From positions 124,001-188,000 of the forward strand of contig JAKNSE010000030.1 of NCBI GenBank assembly GCA_023525975.1: 64,000 nt of DNA. The letters are read 5' to 3'. A program made the position numbers and the translations under genes. A model generated the notes under the pieces. That model had not been told where the DNA came from, did not search any database, and saw nothing but the letters and a program-made list of their open reading frames with translations. Origin of the DNA: Smallanthus sonchifolius. Lineage: Eukaryota > Streptophyta > Magnoliopsida > Asterales > Asteraceae. Positions 1-10,837 of this stretch are shown piece after piece. Numbering within the stretch: the stretch's first letter is position 1; every line of letters starts with the position of its first letter.

Positions 1-286
1 TTTTTGTTAGGTAAGCATTTACTTTTGCCGGCTAAGTGTTTTTAGTTTGCCGGCTAAGCCTTTTAAGTTTGCCGGCTAAGCCTTAAGCTAAGCCTTAAAA
101 AAGCGTCAAACGGCTATAGCAAGCTATTACCTGGCTTAGCCTCCGCTTTTTTAATGCTTAGCCGACCTGTCACAATCCGGTTGGTTCGTACATTGTAAAA
201 AGGAATTTGGAACGGAAATATGAGTCGGCTAAGCTTAGTCGGCTTAGCCGGCTAATTAGAGTAATGTCCATGAATTAGTCGGCTAA
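1..286. repeat. Cluster of GCCGGCTAAG dyad motifs
   Basis: The word GCCGGCTAAG(C) and its reverse complement CTTAGCCGGC recur many times here, including the perfect palindrome TTAGCCGGCTAA near 247-256. The window starts inside the cluster. Similar clusters of other words sit in the LTRs further along, so this may be part of an LTR cut by the window edge. That identity is inference; I see no LTR terminus. Confidence 0.5.
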
Positions 287-663
287 ATTTGAGTGTCCAT
301 TTTTGATAACTTTTCTCGTCAAATGTCCATTTTCATATTTTTCCCAAAAAAAATAAAGATTGAAACCACATGTTCCATCGATTTTGAGCTTTTTCCTTGC
401 TGCATCATCTCCCATCGAGTCCAAAAAGCATTTAGAAGATTTCATAACCCAATAAGAATCACAATGGCAGTTGAAGGTTTGGTCACGTTGATGGTCAGGG
501 CTTTTTGCCCGTGAAATTCGTCAAAATCACCACCGCAACAAATCCTCCAGATTCGAAAAAGAAAAATCAAAGAAACCTATTCCAAAGCCTAAATTTAAGA
601 ATCACATTGAACAAATTGGTACTGATAAAACACCCAAAAGAAGTTTATTTGCACCCAAATTAG
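287..663. other. Intergenic sequence, no gene seen
   Basis: Low-complexity nuclear sequence between the dyad cluster and the plastid insertion. Short open frames exist but have no recognisable domain, codon bias or repeat structure. Confidence 0.4.
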
Positions 664-1057
664 CGCATGGCCCAACGATCTTTTATATATTTTTCCGGTA
701 GTAATTCTAGGTACTATTGCATGTAACATAGGCTTAGCGGTTCTAGAACCATCAATGATTGGTGAACCGACAGATCCGTTTGCAACTCCTTTGGAAATAT
801 TATCCAAATGGTATTTATTTCCCGTATTTCAAATACTTCGTACAGTACCCAATAAATTATTGGGTGTTCTGTTAATGGTATCAATACCCGCAGGATTATT
901 AACAGTACCAATTTTAGAGAATGTTAATAAATTCCAAAATCCATTTCGTCGTCTAGTAGCGACAACTGTATTTTTGATTGGTACCGCAGTGGCCCTTTGG
1001 TTGGGTATTGGTGCAACATTACCTATTGATAAATCCCTAACTTTAGGTCTATTTTAA
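664..1057 (+). pseudogene. petD: Plastid petD fragment in nuclear DNA (NUPT)
   Basis: The translation from about 664 to the stop at 1055-1057 matches the C-terminal three quarters of cytochrome b6-f complex subunit IV, starting at AWPNDLLYIFPVV and ending IDKSLTLGLF. The plastid protein sits in the thylakoid membrane and contributes to plastoquinol oxidation. The N-terminal part is missing; upstream sequence is unrelated. There is no stop or frameshift in the fragment, but the conserved PEWY quinol-site motif reads SKWY (about 808-819), and other changes include A to T in GEPTDPF and P to L in FRRLVATT. Intact frame with loss of the key glutamate fits a nuclear plastid insertion that is not under selection. 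A plastid contig is unlikely because the flanks are transposon-rich nuclear DNA. Confidence 0.93.
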
Positions 1058-1585
1058 ATTAATTCAATGCCTAAATTGCGGCAAATCTGAAACTTGGCAC
1101 CTCCCAACCAAAACCCATTTTTGATCCACTAATCCCACAACCCATAATACCGTTAATATGTATTCAACCTCGTTGGAATAAACACCAGAACTTCAAGATC
1201 CAGGCAAGCCACTGTTAAAATCTCATCTTTAATCCTTCTTTTTCACTCAATCAAAGTCTTCCCACCGGAAATTCAAGCTTCCACCGACAACAGTAACGTG
1301 AGGTGTAGATGAAAAACGCGTTGGGTGCTTAGCACCCTCCTATCTCCCGTTGAGTGTCATTCCTTATAACGTAACAATCCTATAAGAGTGTTCCTCCTTA
1401 TAACCCACTCAAAGGTTTGTCATCCCACCTATATGAGACAAGTTTCGCCACTTTTTTACTCAAGAAAAGCTGAATTTTCACAGCTCTAAATGCCCAACTT
1501 TGAACATCGATATCTCATTCATCTTAGCTCCGTTTTGGACACGGTTTCTTTCCTAGCGAGTAGCGAAGGTCTCACGTAAGAGAAT
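1058..1585. other. Intergenic sequence, no gene seen
   Basis: The first 30 bases after the petD stop may still be plastid 3' flank. The remainder shows no open frame with a recognisable domain. Confidence 0.35.
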
Positions 1586-1817
1586 TGTTATGATATCGAG
1601 AATGATCGATAGAAACTAGCGAGAATGATAAACGAGAGAAAGAAAATGAAAGAGAATGATTTGGGTTAAAAATGAAATGACTTGATTAATAACTTGAATA
1701 ATGTTACAAAGAATCTATTTATAGACAAAACAAGAAAAGCTAACAAACTACTGAACCTGGCGAACTTAATAAGTTCACCCCTATACTAAACAAGCGAACT
1801 TAGTAAGTTCGCTAACA
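1586..1817 (-). mobile_element. 3' LTR of a truncated copia element
   Basis: On the minus strand the LTR begins TGTTAGCGAAC at 1817, directly after a G-rich polypurine tract (plus-strand cccccc at 1818-1823), and can end ATAACA at 1586, giving TG...CA ends and 232 bp. It carries a TATA-like CTATAAATAG and the dyad words GCGAACTTA/TAAGTTCGC at 1774-1813. The 5' LTR is absent, so the left boundary is not confirmed by a target-site duplication; the flanking 5-mer is agaat. Confidence 0.65.
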
Positions 1818-1823
1818 CCCCCC

Positions 1824-2347
1824 TCAAGTTGGAGGTGTATATAACCCCAATTTGGAAATGATATCAGAATGCGGTTGACCAGCCAAACTCTTAGTGAATA
1901 AATCCGCAAGTTGATCAGAAGTACGTGTATGAGAAAGCAGAATCAAACCGGCTTGAAGCTTCTCGCGGATAAAATGACAATCCAACTCGATATGCTTAGT
2001 TCTCTCATGAAAAACTGGATTCTTAGCAATATGAATAGCCGCTTGACTGTCACATTTGAGAGGAACAGGAGTAAGATTATCAAGCCTAAACTCCACAAAC
2101 AACCGAGTCAACCAAGCAAGTTCCTGTGTGACACGGCAAAGAAAACGATATTCAGCTTCAGTAGAACTAAGAGAAACATTAGCTTGCTTCTTGAATTTCA
2201 AAGAAATAGGACCGCCCCCAAGAGAAATGAAATAGCCACTGACAGAACGCCGAGTATTAGGGCAAGCCACCCAATCAGAGTCACAATAAGCAGTCAAAGA
2301 CATATCAGGATCATCATTAAAGAACAACCCTTGAGAACAAGTGCCTT
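1824..2347 (-). pseudogene. Copia RNase H relic, C-terminal part of pol
   Basis: The minus-strand translation begins KGTCSQGLFFND and continues with the copia RNase H signatures YCDSDWVAC, SSTEAEYRF, HIELDCHFIREK and DQLADLFTKSL, then stops just before the polypurine tract. It is the last part of a Ty1/copia polyprotein. The frame is intact, but it is cut at the KGT codons at 2347 by the LTR of a second element. No matching reverse transcriptase was found on the far side, so the 5' portion of this copia copy has been lost. Confidence 0.9.
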
Positions 2348-2750
2348 TGTGTAGGTCCCAGCGGGTCTACGGATCGATCTCAGACGTATAACACACAACG
2401 AATACTCGTAGTGCGGAATCCTAATGAATAAACGCGTGTACAGATAAGAACACAAGATAAACACACAAGACAAGATTCACTCAAAGCTTGTATTACTCAG
2501 ATAAATGTGCTTCCAAGATCACTGACTATTACAAATGACAAGACTAAGCACTATTTATAGGTAACACATATCTGCTACAGGCGAACTTGAAGTCTTAGGC
2601 GAACTTATTAAGTTCTCCACAACTACATCAGGCGAACTTGTTAAGTTTGCCTGTTACAAAAAACTTGACAATTACATAGAAAATATTACATTACAAAATC
2701 TAAAGACCAATTCTATTACAAGGCTGGTTGTCACACACAATGTTCCAACA
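2348..2750 (-). mobile_element. 3' LTR of a second LTR retrotransposon
   Basis: On the minus strand it starts TGTTGGAACATTG at 2750 and can end CTACACA at 2348 (403 bp, TG...CA). It has a TATA-like CCTATAAATAG near 2560 and three copies of the dyad word GCGAACTT/AAGTTCGC at 2580-2662, upstream of the TATA. It lies inside the copia RNase H relic, so it is the younger insertion. No second LTR was located, so no target-site duplication could be scored. Confidence 0.75.
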
Positions 2751-2762
2751 AACTCCCCCTTG
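2751..2762 (-). other. Polypurine tract of the second element
   Basis: The minus strand reads CAAGGGGGAGTT immediately before the TGTTGG LTR start. This is the expected site for plus-strand priming and fixes the orientation of the element and of the accessory ORF next to it. Confidence 0.75.
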
Positions 2763-2783
2763 ACAACAGTTTGATCTTTATCT

Positions 2784-5776
2784 TCATGTCTTGCTCTTCC
2801 AAGTCTCCGGTAGCTCACTTCCTGCACAAATTCCATGTTTAATACACATATACAGAACCCTCTTGTACTGCATTGCTTGTTCTCTCCATTCTTTTGTGTA
2901 CATAATTTCTCTACACTTTAGCATCTTTTGATCAAATTTAGAAAAATTGATAATATTCATAGCATCAAAGAATCTCATTAGAACTCTACCATTCATTTCT
3001 TCAACTACTTCCTCACCGGTAATGACATCCACATACCACCACTTTAATTCACTCAAAACATCTTGAGGAATCCTCTTCAAAGGAATTTTGGAAACATTTT
3101 TAACAGGCTTAAATTTACATCTCCAGATATTCTTCTTAGAAACTGGATCTGTTTCCTTAAATCTTTTTCCCTTCTGTGGTTTTAGTCTTTCATACTTCAC
3201 TGATCCTCCTTCTATTCTTATCAGTTTGGCAATTGACTCAGCTATTTCATTTCCTGAGGGATTAATCAAGAGCTTGGTTGATAGCCCATTGATTTCACGC
3301 CTTGGTAAAGAATTAAAATACTTCAATCTTGGCTTCAGATACTGAACACCGTCAGTTCTTTTTATGGCAAAAAGCTTGAATTCATCATCATAAAACCAAC
3401 TAATAATTCTTCCAACACATTTATCCTTGTTGACATATTTTTCTTTTTGAATTGGAACTAATAGAGAAACTGGTAAAACCTTTTTCCAACTCTTTACCAT
3501 TTCTAACCATTTAGTTTTCGTCATGCCAGTATCTTTATATAACTCTTGATCTTCAGACTTATCTGCAGCAGTATCAGAACTAGGCTTGGAAGTTTCATGA
3601 TCTGATCCTTCTGACTCTGCAATTCCTTCAGAAATTTCATCTGGTATTACATTATCATGAATTAAATCCATATCAACATTTAATCCATCATAGCCTTCAT
3701 AAATGATCTTATTTGTGTCTCTTTCAACTTCAAGTTCTACTATCTCTCCTTCCTCAACCTCAGACCCATCATCAACCTATATCTCTTCATCTTCCATAAA
3801 ATCATCAAGATCCATCAAACATTCTAACTTGTCAGCTTCATCTATATCAGAATCTTCAAAAATTGATTCATCTAACATATCAGCATCAGCTTGAACATCA
3901 GACGCTTCTTTAAAAATTTTAGATTCAGCTTCAACAATCTTATCAGACTCCCCTGAGCTAATGAGGTCATGGTAGCATCAACGTTTTGATGCTCACCTGA
4001 ACCACCACCAACATCTGGTTCATCATCATCATTATCTTTATTTGCTTTAGTAGTATGACAAGCATCATCTTCAACAATAACAACCTTCTCCTCTTGAGCG
4101 TCAATACGCTCTATCATCTGAGATAACAAGATTTGCATTTCTGTAATCTGTCCATTTTGAGTATTAATAGCTTGATGATGTTGAGATTCACTTGCTTTAA
4201 GCACATCCACTTGAGTCTGCAAACTTGTTACTTGATTTTGTAAAGAACTGACAAAAGATTCTAATTCGTGAATTTTTCCATCCCGAGGATTAGAAGTAGA
4301 AGGACCTGCTTCAGCATTAGTCTGGGACACAACAGGAGTTCTCTGTGGAGTAGTAGACTTTGATGGAACTGGACTAATAATCAAAGATTCCATATCAACT
4401 TGTGCAGCATTAATAGCCGAAGCCATCAATTTAGGAACTTTAGGATCTTAAGGAGCAAAATCAGAATCCGAAGATTCGTCTTGTAATGTTCTCTTTCCAA
4501 GAACTTCACCGGGAGGAGGACCCCTGACAGTCTTGCATCTAGGTAAATGCATCTTTTTCTTACCTAGAGACTTCTTCCTCTTAGATACCATCTTTGTCGG
4601 AAGAGATTCTTTCCGAGGAACCTTCTCCAATTGAGCATAATGCTCAGGACTGAAATCTGGTGATACAGCTCCTGTATGAGTATTATCATCTTCATCAGTT
4701 TCGGTAGCACTAGAATCGGTACTAGAACTAGAACTAGTAGTTGTATCTTCAGCTTGAATTTGTTCAGCCTGAGGTGGAGATGGTATATTAACATTTTCTT
4801 CATTATCAACATTCACCTCCTGATGTACTTCTTCATTCAAAATCACATTCTCATCATTTCCAGCATTATCTTCATCATTACCATCATCGTCATCATTGTC
4901 ATCATTGTCATCATCAATATTATCCCCTTCATCGTGATTATCACCATCATCTGCATTATCACCTTCAGCTTCATTGTCCTGAACATCTTGATTTTCATCA
5001 GGTGGTAGTTCTAAAGCAGGATCATCATGAATCCAATTGTTATTTGGTGGAGCAACATAACCAGGATTGATTATGTGCCCAAACAATGGGGTTACTACCG
5101 GAATTAAAGCAGGATTCTGTTGTTTAATATTCATATAATCCATGAAGATTCTTTTTATAATAGGAGTTAGAGTCAACCTTGGGTTCAAAGGTGGTAGATT
5201 AGGAATGAGATGATTGAGTATAACTTGCAGGAATCTAGGATACATTAGAAAACCCTGATCCGGAGGTGGAGTAATATGTGCTATCAACTCCCGATAGATA
5301 TATAGAGCAAAGTTGAATGGTCTATTCAATGTCAGAGCGACCATAGCTGCCTGTAATGAAGTCTTCAATCCATCTATACCAGCTTTCCTAGGAGATAGAC
5401 ACTGAATCATAACATGCATAAAATACCTCCATTGTCTCACAAGACCCCCTTTCCTTGCTTGAGAGTCATTTTGTCTTCCACGGTATCCCATTATTTGAAA
5501 ACAATCCATTATTAAAGGATTAGGCAAACTAATAGAGTCATTATTTGCACCTCCCAAAACCAAAGATGTTCTAATGGTCTGCACCGAGATTGCTATATCT
5601 TGATTATTTACAGTATCCCTTATCACATGAGGTTAAACATCCGTGTCTTGTTGGGCTGTCTCCCAAAACTGTTGAATGTACAACAAGCTAATATGAGGAT
5701 TAGCTGACAAAGCTACATTTATCCGTGACCGGTTCAGAAAATTTATGATTTCTTGATAATTTGTTGCTTCTGCCAT
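2784..5776 (-). pseudogene. Long accessory retrotransposon ORF, longin-like family, broken
   Basis: One ancestral frame of about 1000 codons can be followed from an ATG at 5776 to 2784. Breaks seen: a TAA at 5633-5635 (codon 48), a TAA at 4448-4450 after which the same frame continues, a frameshift near 3955-3970, and a TAG near 3775. The N-terminal part contains QFWETA, MGYRGRQN, QWRYFMHVMIQCLS and FLMYPRFLQVIL. I associate that pattern from memory with Asteraceae proteins named 'synaptobrevin, longin-like', which occur in retrotransposons. A long Asp/Glu/Asn-rich tract follows (about 4680-5000), then a heptad-like region with QNQVTSLQTQVDVL, and a basic Trp-rich end (residues KWWYVDV, TWKSKT) about 20 bp before the polypurine tract. 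No gag, reverse transcriptase or integrase lies alongside. Its function is unknown; it is in sense orientation to the LTR. Confidence 0.7.
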
Positions 5777-7796
5777 CTCCGAATCAAATAAAGTCACCTA
5801 ATTATGTTTATACTCAACCCGACGATCCATTACCTGTTAAAAAAAATTATGATTAGACATTTTGCAATTTTAAAACAACAAAAAAAAACTGCAAAAGAAA
5901 AAAAACTTAAAAATTTTCCAAGTCTGAAGTCCTTTACCCCTGAGGCGAACTTAATAAGTTCGCTTAGAGTTACAAAAAGGCAAACTTAATAAGTTCGCCT
6001 GAACAAGTTCGCTCAAACAGACGAACAGTCACATAATTCCATTTTGACGAATTTGATGATATAAACCCAAATAAAAAACAATCAGCGAATAACCAACACG
6101 AGATATAGGCATAGAAACAATCAATTTCTAATAACGCATCAAGACAAAAGCACACCACACTGAAAACCAGTCCGACAAACCCTCGATAAAATTTCAGTGA
6201 TTCTGAATGAATCCATGGATGAAATGATGTATTGTTACCTTGATTTGAATCGCAACACAATTTTGAATGAAATTCTGTAACAAAAGATCATAATATCAAA
6301 CAAGAATTTGAAATTAGAAAAGTTTGCCTAAACCTCGACAAAGTCGCTCGATAAGTTCGCTAGAGAAAGAGATTAGGTAATGAAGAACAAGTTCGCTCAA
6401 ACCATTATATACTCCTCAGATTAAGTTCGCCAATATAAGCGAACTTAATAGGTTCGCCACCCCAGGCGAACATATTAAGCGAACAATCTAAGTTCGCCTA
6501 ATCCATACTTAATCAAAATTTTGAAAATTTTCACTTTTCAACTGTACCACTTGATCCAAACAATCTTCAACCTGTTCAGCAATATAATCCAAAAAAAATA
6601 AGAATTTTCATGGAAGACAGAACTAAAATCTTTTTGATATTTTTTGATAAAGACTAACTAGAACAAATAAAAGATATATTTTTGAAATTTTCAAACTTTT
6701 TGTTAAAACACACTAAAATCTTTTTGTATTTTTCAAAGTGAAATAAAACAGTAAATAAAGAACATAAAATCTTTTTGGATTTTGTCTGTACATACCGAAT
6801 CACATATTTTTATTTGAACACTACGAGTAAGAAGATCATATTAGTATCTTGATGAATCACCCACACATTCTGGATCTAAAATCCCTAGCAGATCTAAGGG
6901 TGACTTATAGAATTCTGTGTATATACAGATCTCAGTTCAGCAAACAAGCAAGCAACATTGTGCAACATGACATAATATCTCAACAATGAAATTATCAGAA
7001 CCAATACAATTTTATTATTCACAAACTATCAAACCTTTTTGAAAATCATGAAATGATACGCGATAAACTTCAAAGTAAACATGATTAGATCATGACATGC
7101 TAACTTATTCATACCGAGTTTGTAATATATTACATGTCAATTCAAGTTGTCAGCATTATAAGATTTGAAACCAAAAACGTCTTTATCCCACGTTCTTGTG
7201 AGTTAGTACCAATTATATGAAAACAATGCGTACCCCACATATATGCCAACAGAAAGTAAATGTGCACTATCTTCAATACATATAAGACTTTGGGCAAAAG
7301 AATATGTATATCAATCTCCAGGATGAAATTACATCAATTAGCACAGGAAAAAAAACAGATCCCGAAGGATATAAAGAATCATAAAGATTCAGAATCAAAT
7401 GATTCATATAGATTGGCTTGGCTTTGATGATTCTCAATGATATTATGTAACAGATGAAAGATTGAATAAAGAATCGATTGATTCAATAATTCAGGGTTAC
7501 GTGGTCCCACTGTTATCTGGATCTCTTCAATGAATCAGGATAAGCAAGTGATTTTGATTCAAGGGCTGGTATATGCTTGACAGATGTTATCAAGACATAT
7601 CTTAGTTCAACACCACATTGAATGTTTTTCGGGGTATGAGTAGTGAAGTGAACCGAATAATTATGCTAATGACATAATCCGATACTGGTCTCATGAAATT
7701 CTTAAAGTCTCATATTCTATATCTGATAATGATCTTTTAACACACACCCGGCATATTATGGGTTCAAATCACAATTGTGAATATTCCATTTGTCTA
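5777..7796. other. AT-rich region upstream of the accessory ORF
   Basis: No gag, reverse transcriptase or integrase was recognised on either strand, and no second copy of the 403-bp LTR. It probably contains the leader of the accessory ORF and degenerate element sequence. Two dyad clusters occur at its low-coordinate end (see 5940-6500). Confidence 0.4.
5940..6500. repeat. Two clusters of GCGAACTT/AAGTTCGC dyads
   Basis: GCGAACTTAATAAGTTCGC-type words occur at 5940-6012 and again, at higher density, at 6335-6500. On the minus strand a TATA-like TATATAATGG (about 6400-6409) lies just downstream of the second cluster, the same order (dyads, then TATA) as in the LTR at 2348-2750. This could be the promoter region feeding the accessory ORF that starts at 5776; that is inference. 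Confidence 0.55.
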
Positions 7797-8035
7797 CAGA
7801 AGTAGCCGTATTAAACATCCGTCTACCAAACTAGTCGTATTAACTATCCATCCATCTACCGATGTAGCCATATTAACCGTCCGTCTACCGAAGTAGCCGA
7901 ATTAACCGTCCGTCTACCGAAGTAGCCGTATTAACTTTCCGTCCGTCTACCGAAGTAGTCGTATTAACTTTCCGTCTGTCTACCGAAGTAGACGTATTGA
8001 CCGTCTGACTACCAAAGTAGCCGTATTAACAATCA
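7797..8035. repeat. Tandem repeats, about 32-36 bp unit
   Basis: The word CCGTCTACCGAAGTAGCCG followed by TATTAA repeats about seven times with small variations (gtagtcg, gtagacg, duplicated ccgt). On the minus strand it occupies a position like that of the CCTAGAGGTAACGAGCC block in the gypsy LTRs at 34.6, 41.3 and 47.9 kb, so it is probably the tandem block of a gypsy LTR. Confidence 0.75.
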
Positions 8036-8139
8036 TTCATCACTATACACACATTGTCCTTTATTAATTCATACTTTAAATCATTTAATCATATAAACAT
8101 TCATTAACACATAAGTATGCACTCCAACCAAATTCATTA

Positions 8140-8880
8140 TAAAATTTCATTAAAAGGGCATCTAGAAACTCACCTGATCGACTATCCTCTACGTACCGTC
8201 AACTGGTCCAAGAGGCGTCACTCACAATATAAATTGATGATTAAATAAACATTAAGTCTACTCTTTCTACTAATCTAGTGAAACAAGGATAATTTCTCTT
8301 TCTAGGATTCCAGCAAAACTAGGTTGTTTTTATTCATGTTGCTCGGCGAACAGTTTCGCCTCTTGTGGCCAGTGAAACTAAGAAGTTTTGCTTCCTTGAT
8401 ATCTCAATAAAACTAGGTAGTTTCGCTTGACCTGGTTAGTTTCGCCTGATCTTCTTTGCAGAAAACCCTAGTTTTCATCATGAAGATGGCGGCTAAGCAT
8501 GAAAACGACCAAGATCCTAACTTTCTACGTTCAAAACGTTTGTCTAGCTCTCGTGAGTCCAGATCTATGGTCGTTTTTTCATTTAACACGTAAAAATTCG
8601 ACCTTTTGTGTAAAAAACCCAAAAACCCAACTTTGAACAAATACTCAGATCTAGGATGGATTTTTACCTGTTGATGCTTGATTCCTCTTGCCTCTTGATT
8701 ACCCACAATCTTTTAGCTTGTTTGACCCAAAACCTAACTTTCTCTCTGTAGGTTTCTCTCTCTAGAATAAGGAAGATGAAGGGTGAAATGAGGGTGGAAG
8801 GTGGCGGCTAGGGTTTGTAGCCCTCCTCACCCTTGGTCGTTTAGCATTTCTGTTTTCCCGGCCAGTTTTATTTAACCGAG
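8140..8880 (-). mobile_element. Degenerate gypsy LTR fragment
   Basis: Read on the minus strand, this resembles the solo LTR at 49528-51353: a stretch around 8470-8510 pairs with the 'ttggccgccatcttcat...aaattagggttt...catgaaaa' stretch near 50010-50040, and a GCGAAACT/AGTTTCGC dyad cluster lies at 8340-8450. No clean LTR terminus is visible at either end, so limits are approximate. Confidence 0.5.
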
Positions 8881-9394
8881 TTAAATTTCATGATGTTTCA
8901 ACAGATATCGATAACTTACTCAAGAACATGATGCCACATCTTCTTTAGAAAGTTAAATATTCCTTGAAACGATGCACTTAATAGATTTGGCAGGTTAAAT
9001 TTTCAATTACTTTAATAGATTTTAGTATTTTTTTAATAGAGTCTAGTAGAAAACTGTATTTTGACGATTTTATATTTTAAAATTCCGGATTTAATTTATT
9101 TTAGTTAATTTTGTGATAATTTATGGCTTTTGATTGTTAAAATTCGACAGTTTTTATTAGATTTGGTAAGTTAAATTTTGATTAATATAAATTATGGATT
9201 TGAGGCTGTAAATTGCTAATTTACTTTTTTTAATGTTAAATATTCATTTGACATGGTTTTAAAATGGCGTCTAAAGAGAATAAATACAAAAACCTGAAAA
9301 AAATTTAACACGTTTTTTTTTCATTTGACATGGTTTTATAATGACGTATAAAGAGAATAAATGCAAAATCACCGCGTCAAAAAATCGTTTTTCT
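8881..9394. other. AT-rich intergenic with a short tandem duplication
   Basis: About 80 bp centred on 'atttgacatggtttta' is duplicated in tandem at roughly 9248-9372. No gene or transposon terminus is visible. Confidence 0.45.
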
Positions 9395-10135
9395 AACAAA
9401 GAGTTTACTTCACTATGTAGTAAGAGAAAAGAGTTGAATATCTCAAACAATTTTTTTAATAGTTCGGGGATATATATATATATATTATTTGCTTTTTAAT
9501 TTTTATTTTTTTTAAGTTCTATATATATATTTGTTTTTTTTTAACGGCAACACCTAGACATTCTAGGATAATTGGGTTTCCCCGGAGCAACACCTAGAAC
9601 ATCGGGGCAGCCCACCACAGGAGGAACCCCCAACTGGGTAAACCCCCTGACCTGACCCCAGACCCCTTTTTTTGCTGTTGCCAGGATTCGAACCCAAGAC
9701 CTCCACTATGGGAAGTCTTGGAGCTACAATTACACCAAATGACCAACGATATATTTGTTAATAATTCATTTTGTAGCTTATATATACTTGTACAATTTTT
9801 AATTCAACTCTCTTGTAAAATAAGAATCTGTTATTTTATGTATTTAATTTTTTGAAAGAATATATGAGCACACGAGTTAGACCACAAAACAGACGAAGAA
9901 AGCTTGACTTAAATTTGATTCCAAGCAAATTGTCATTTTTTTAATACAAAGGAGTTAGTTACTTAGTTTAATGAATATAGAAAGGCGATGGTGACAAAAA
10001 AAAAACCAAAGACTTTCAATGATATCTGACTCCAAGTTTGTTAATGCAAAATTCAAAAAGCGAATTGTTAAACTTGAGCAACTTCCTATTACTTTTTCGC
10101 AACCACTTGAAAAATAATTAAGGTCGTTTGTGGAT
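9395..10135 (+). repeat. Duplicated copy of the carboxylesterase upstream region
   Basis: This segment aligns with 13245-13640, the DNA just upstream of the carboxylesterase. Shared stretches include 'gagttagaccacaaaacaga', 'attccaagcaaattgtcat', 'tattactttttcgcaacc' and 'aaggtcgtttgtggatg'. This copy carries a SINE and has no esterase coding sequence downstream, so it is an orphan copy of the promoter region. Confidence 0.85.
9536..9748 (-). mobile_element. tRNA-derived SINE with an 11-bp target-site duplication
   Basis: On the minus strand the head contains an exact RNA polymerase III B-box, GGTTCGAATCC, about 70 bases from the 5' end, with a weaker A-box-like TTGGTGTAATTGTAGC upstream of it. 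The 3' end is an A-rich tail next to 9536. Direct repeats atatatttgtt flank it at 9525-9535 and 9749-9759. The homologous stretch near 13388-13400 has the uninterrupted site, showing the pre-insertion state. It is about 213 bp and does not encode protein. Confidence 0.88.
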
Positions 10136-10837
10136 GAAGTTCTAATTGAATCTCTAATAATATAAGAATCGATTATTTAGTTATTTTATGTTTTTAATGT
10201 GTTTAAAGAATCGAAAAGTTTCAACAATTGGCATAGTTAAGTGGTGACGATCACTTAGAGGTTAACGTGATCTCCGCATAGGCGGCTTAGTGTGGTGCTA
10301 TGATAGGAATTGTAGTGACAACTTGATTGTGGTGCATAGAAAGTAAGTTTGCATAGTATGGATGTTTCTAGAAAGTCATGTCATGAATGATTTTTCCTCC
10401 ATAGTGACGTTTGAGATTGTTGTGAAAGTTAGAACCTACCACCGTTAGCCGATACACTTTAGCATACATTTATGAAAAAAGTAAGCTTATTGTAGCAAGA
10501 GAAAGGAGAAGGCACACTCTGGGCATCAAGGTAGGCCATCTGTTGCAGCAAAGACATACATAGTTAGATTTAGTAAATTCTTCAGGTCTGGCATAGTGTT
10601 GAAGTTGTAAAGTTTTGTAAATAGTCTTACTCAGCTCGTATTGAACTTGGCTTGTATTGAACTTCACAAGATCTTCCTCTTAGTATGGTATGTACAATTG
10701 GGGAAGGATTCCTAGCAATTGATGGTCTGAAATGGCTCTTAACTTCTTGAAACGGTGCTCTGTTGTTTACTCCATAGCCATTATTGTTACCACACCCGCT
10801 ATTATAGTTGTTGTTAACCGGTGGGTAACCGTTTTAT

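Noticed and set aside
293..514. Plus-strand ORF of 73 codons
   Set aside because: No start context, domain or conservation signal can be seen; typical of random open frames in this DNA.
664..1057. Functional petD or a plastid-derived contig
   Set aside because: The first quarter of the gene is missing, the PEWY motif is lost and the flanks are nuclear transposons.
9660..9745. tRNA gene on the minus strand
   Set aside because: Only the B-box is good; no cloverleaf is formed, and the poly-A tail, 11-bp duplication and empty paralogous site show it is a SINE.
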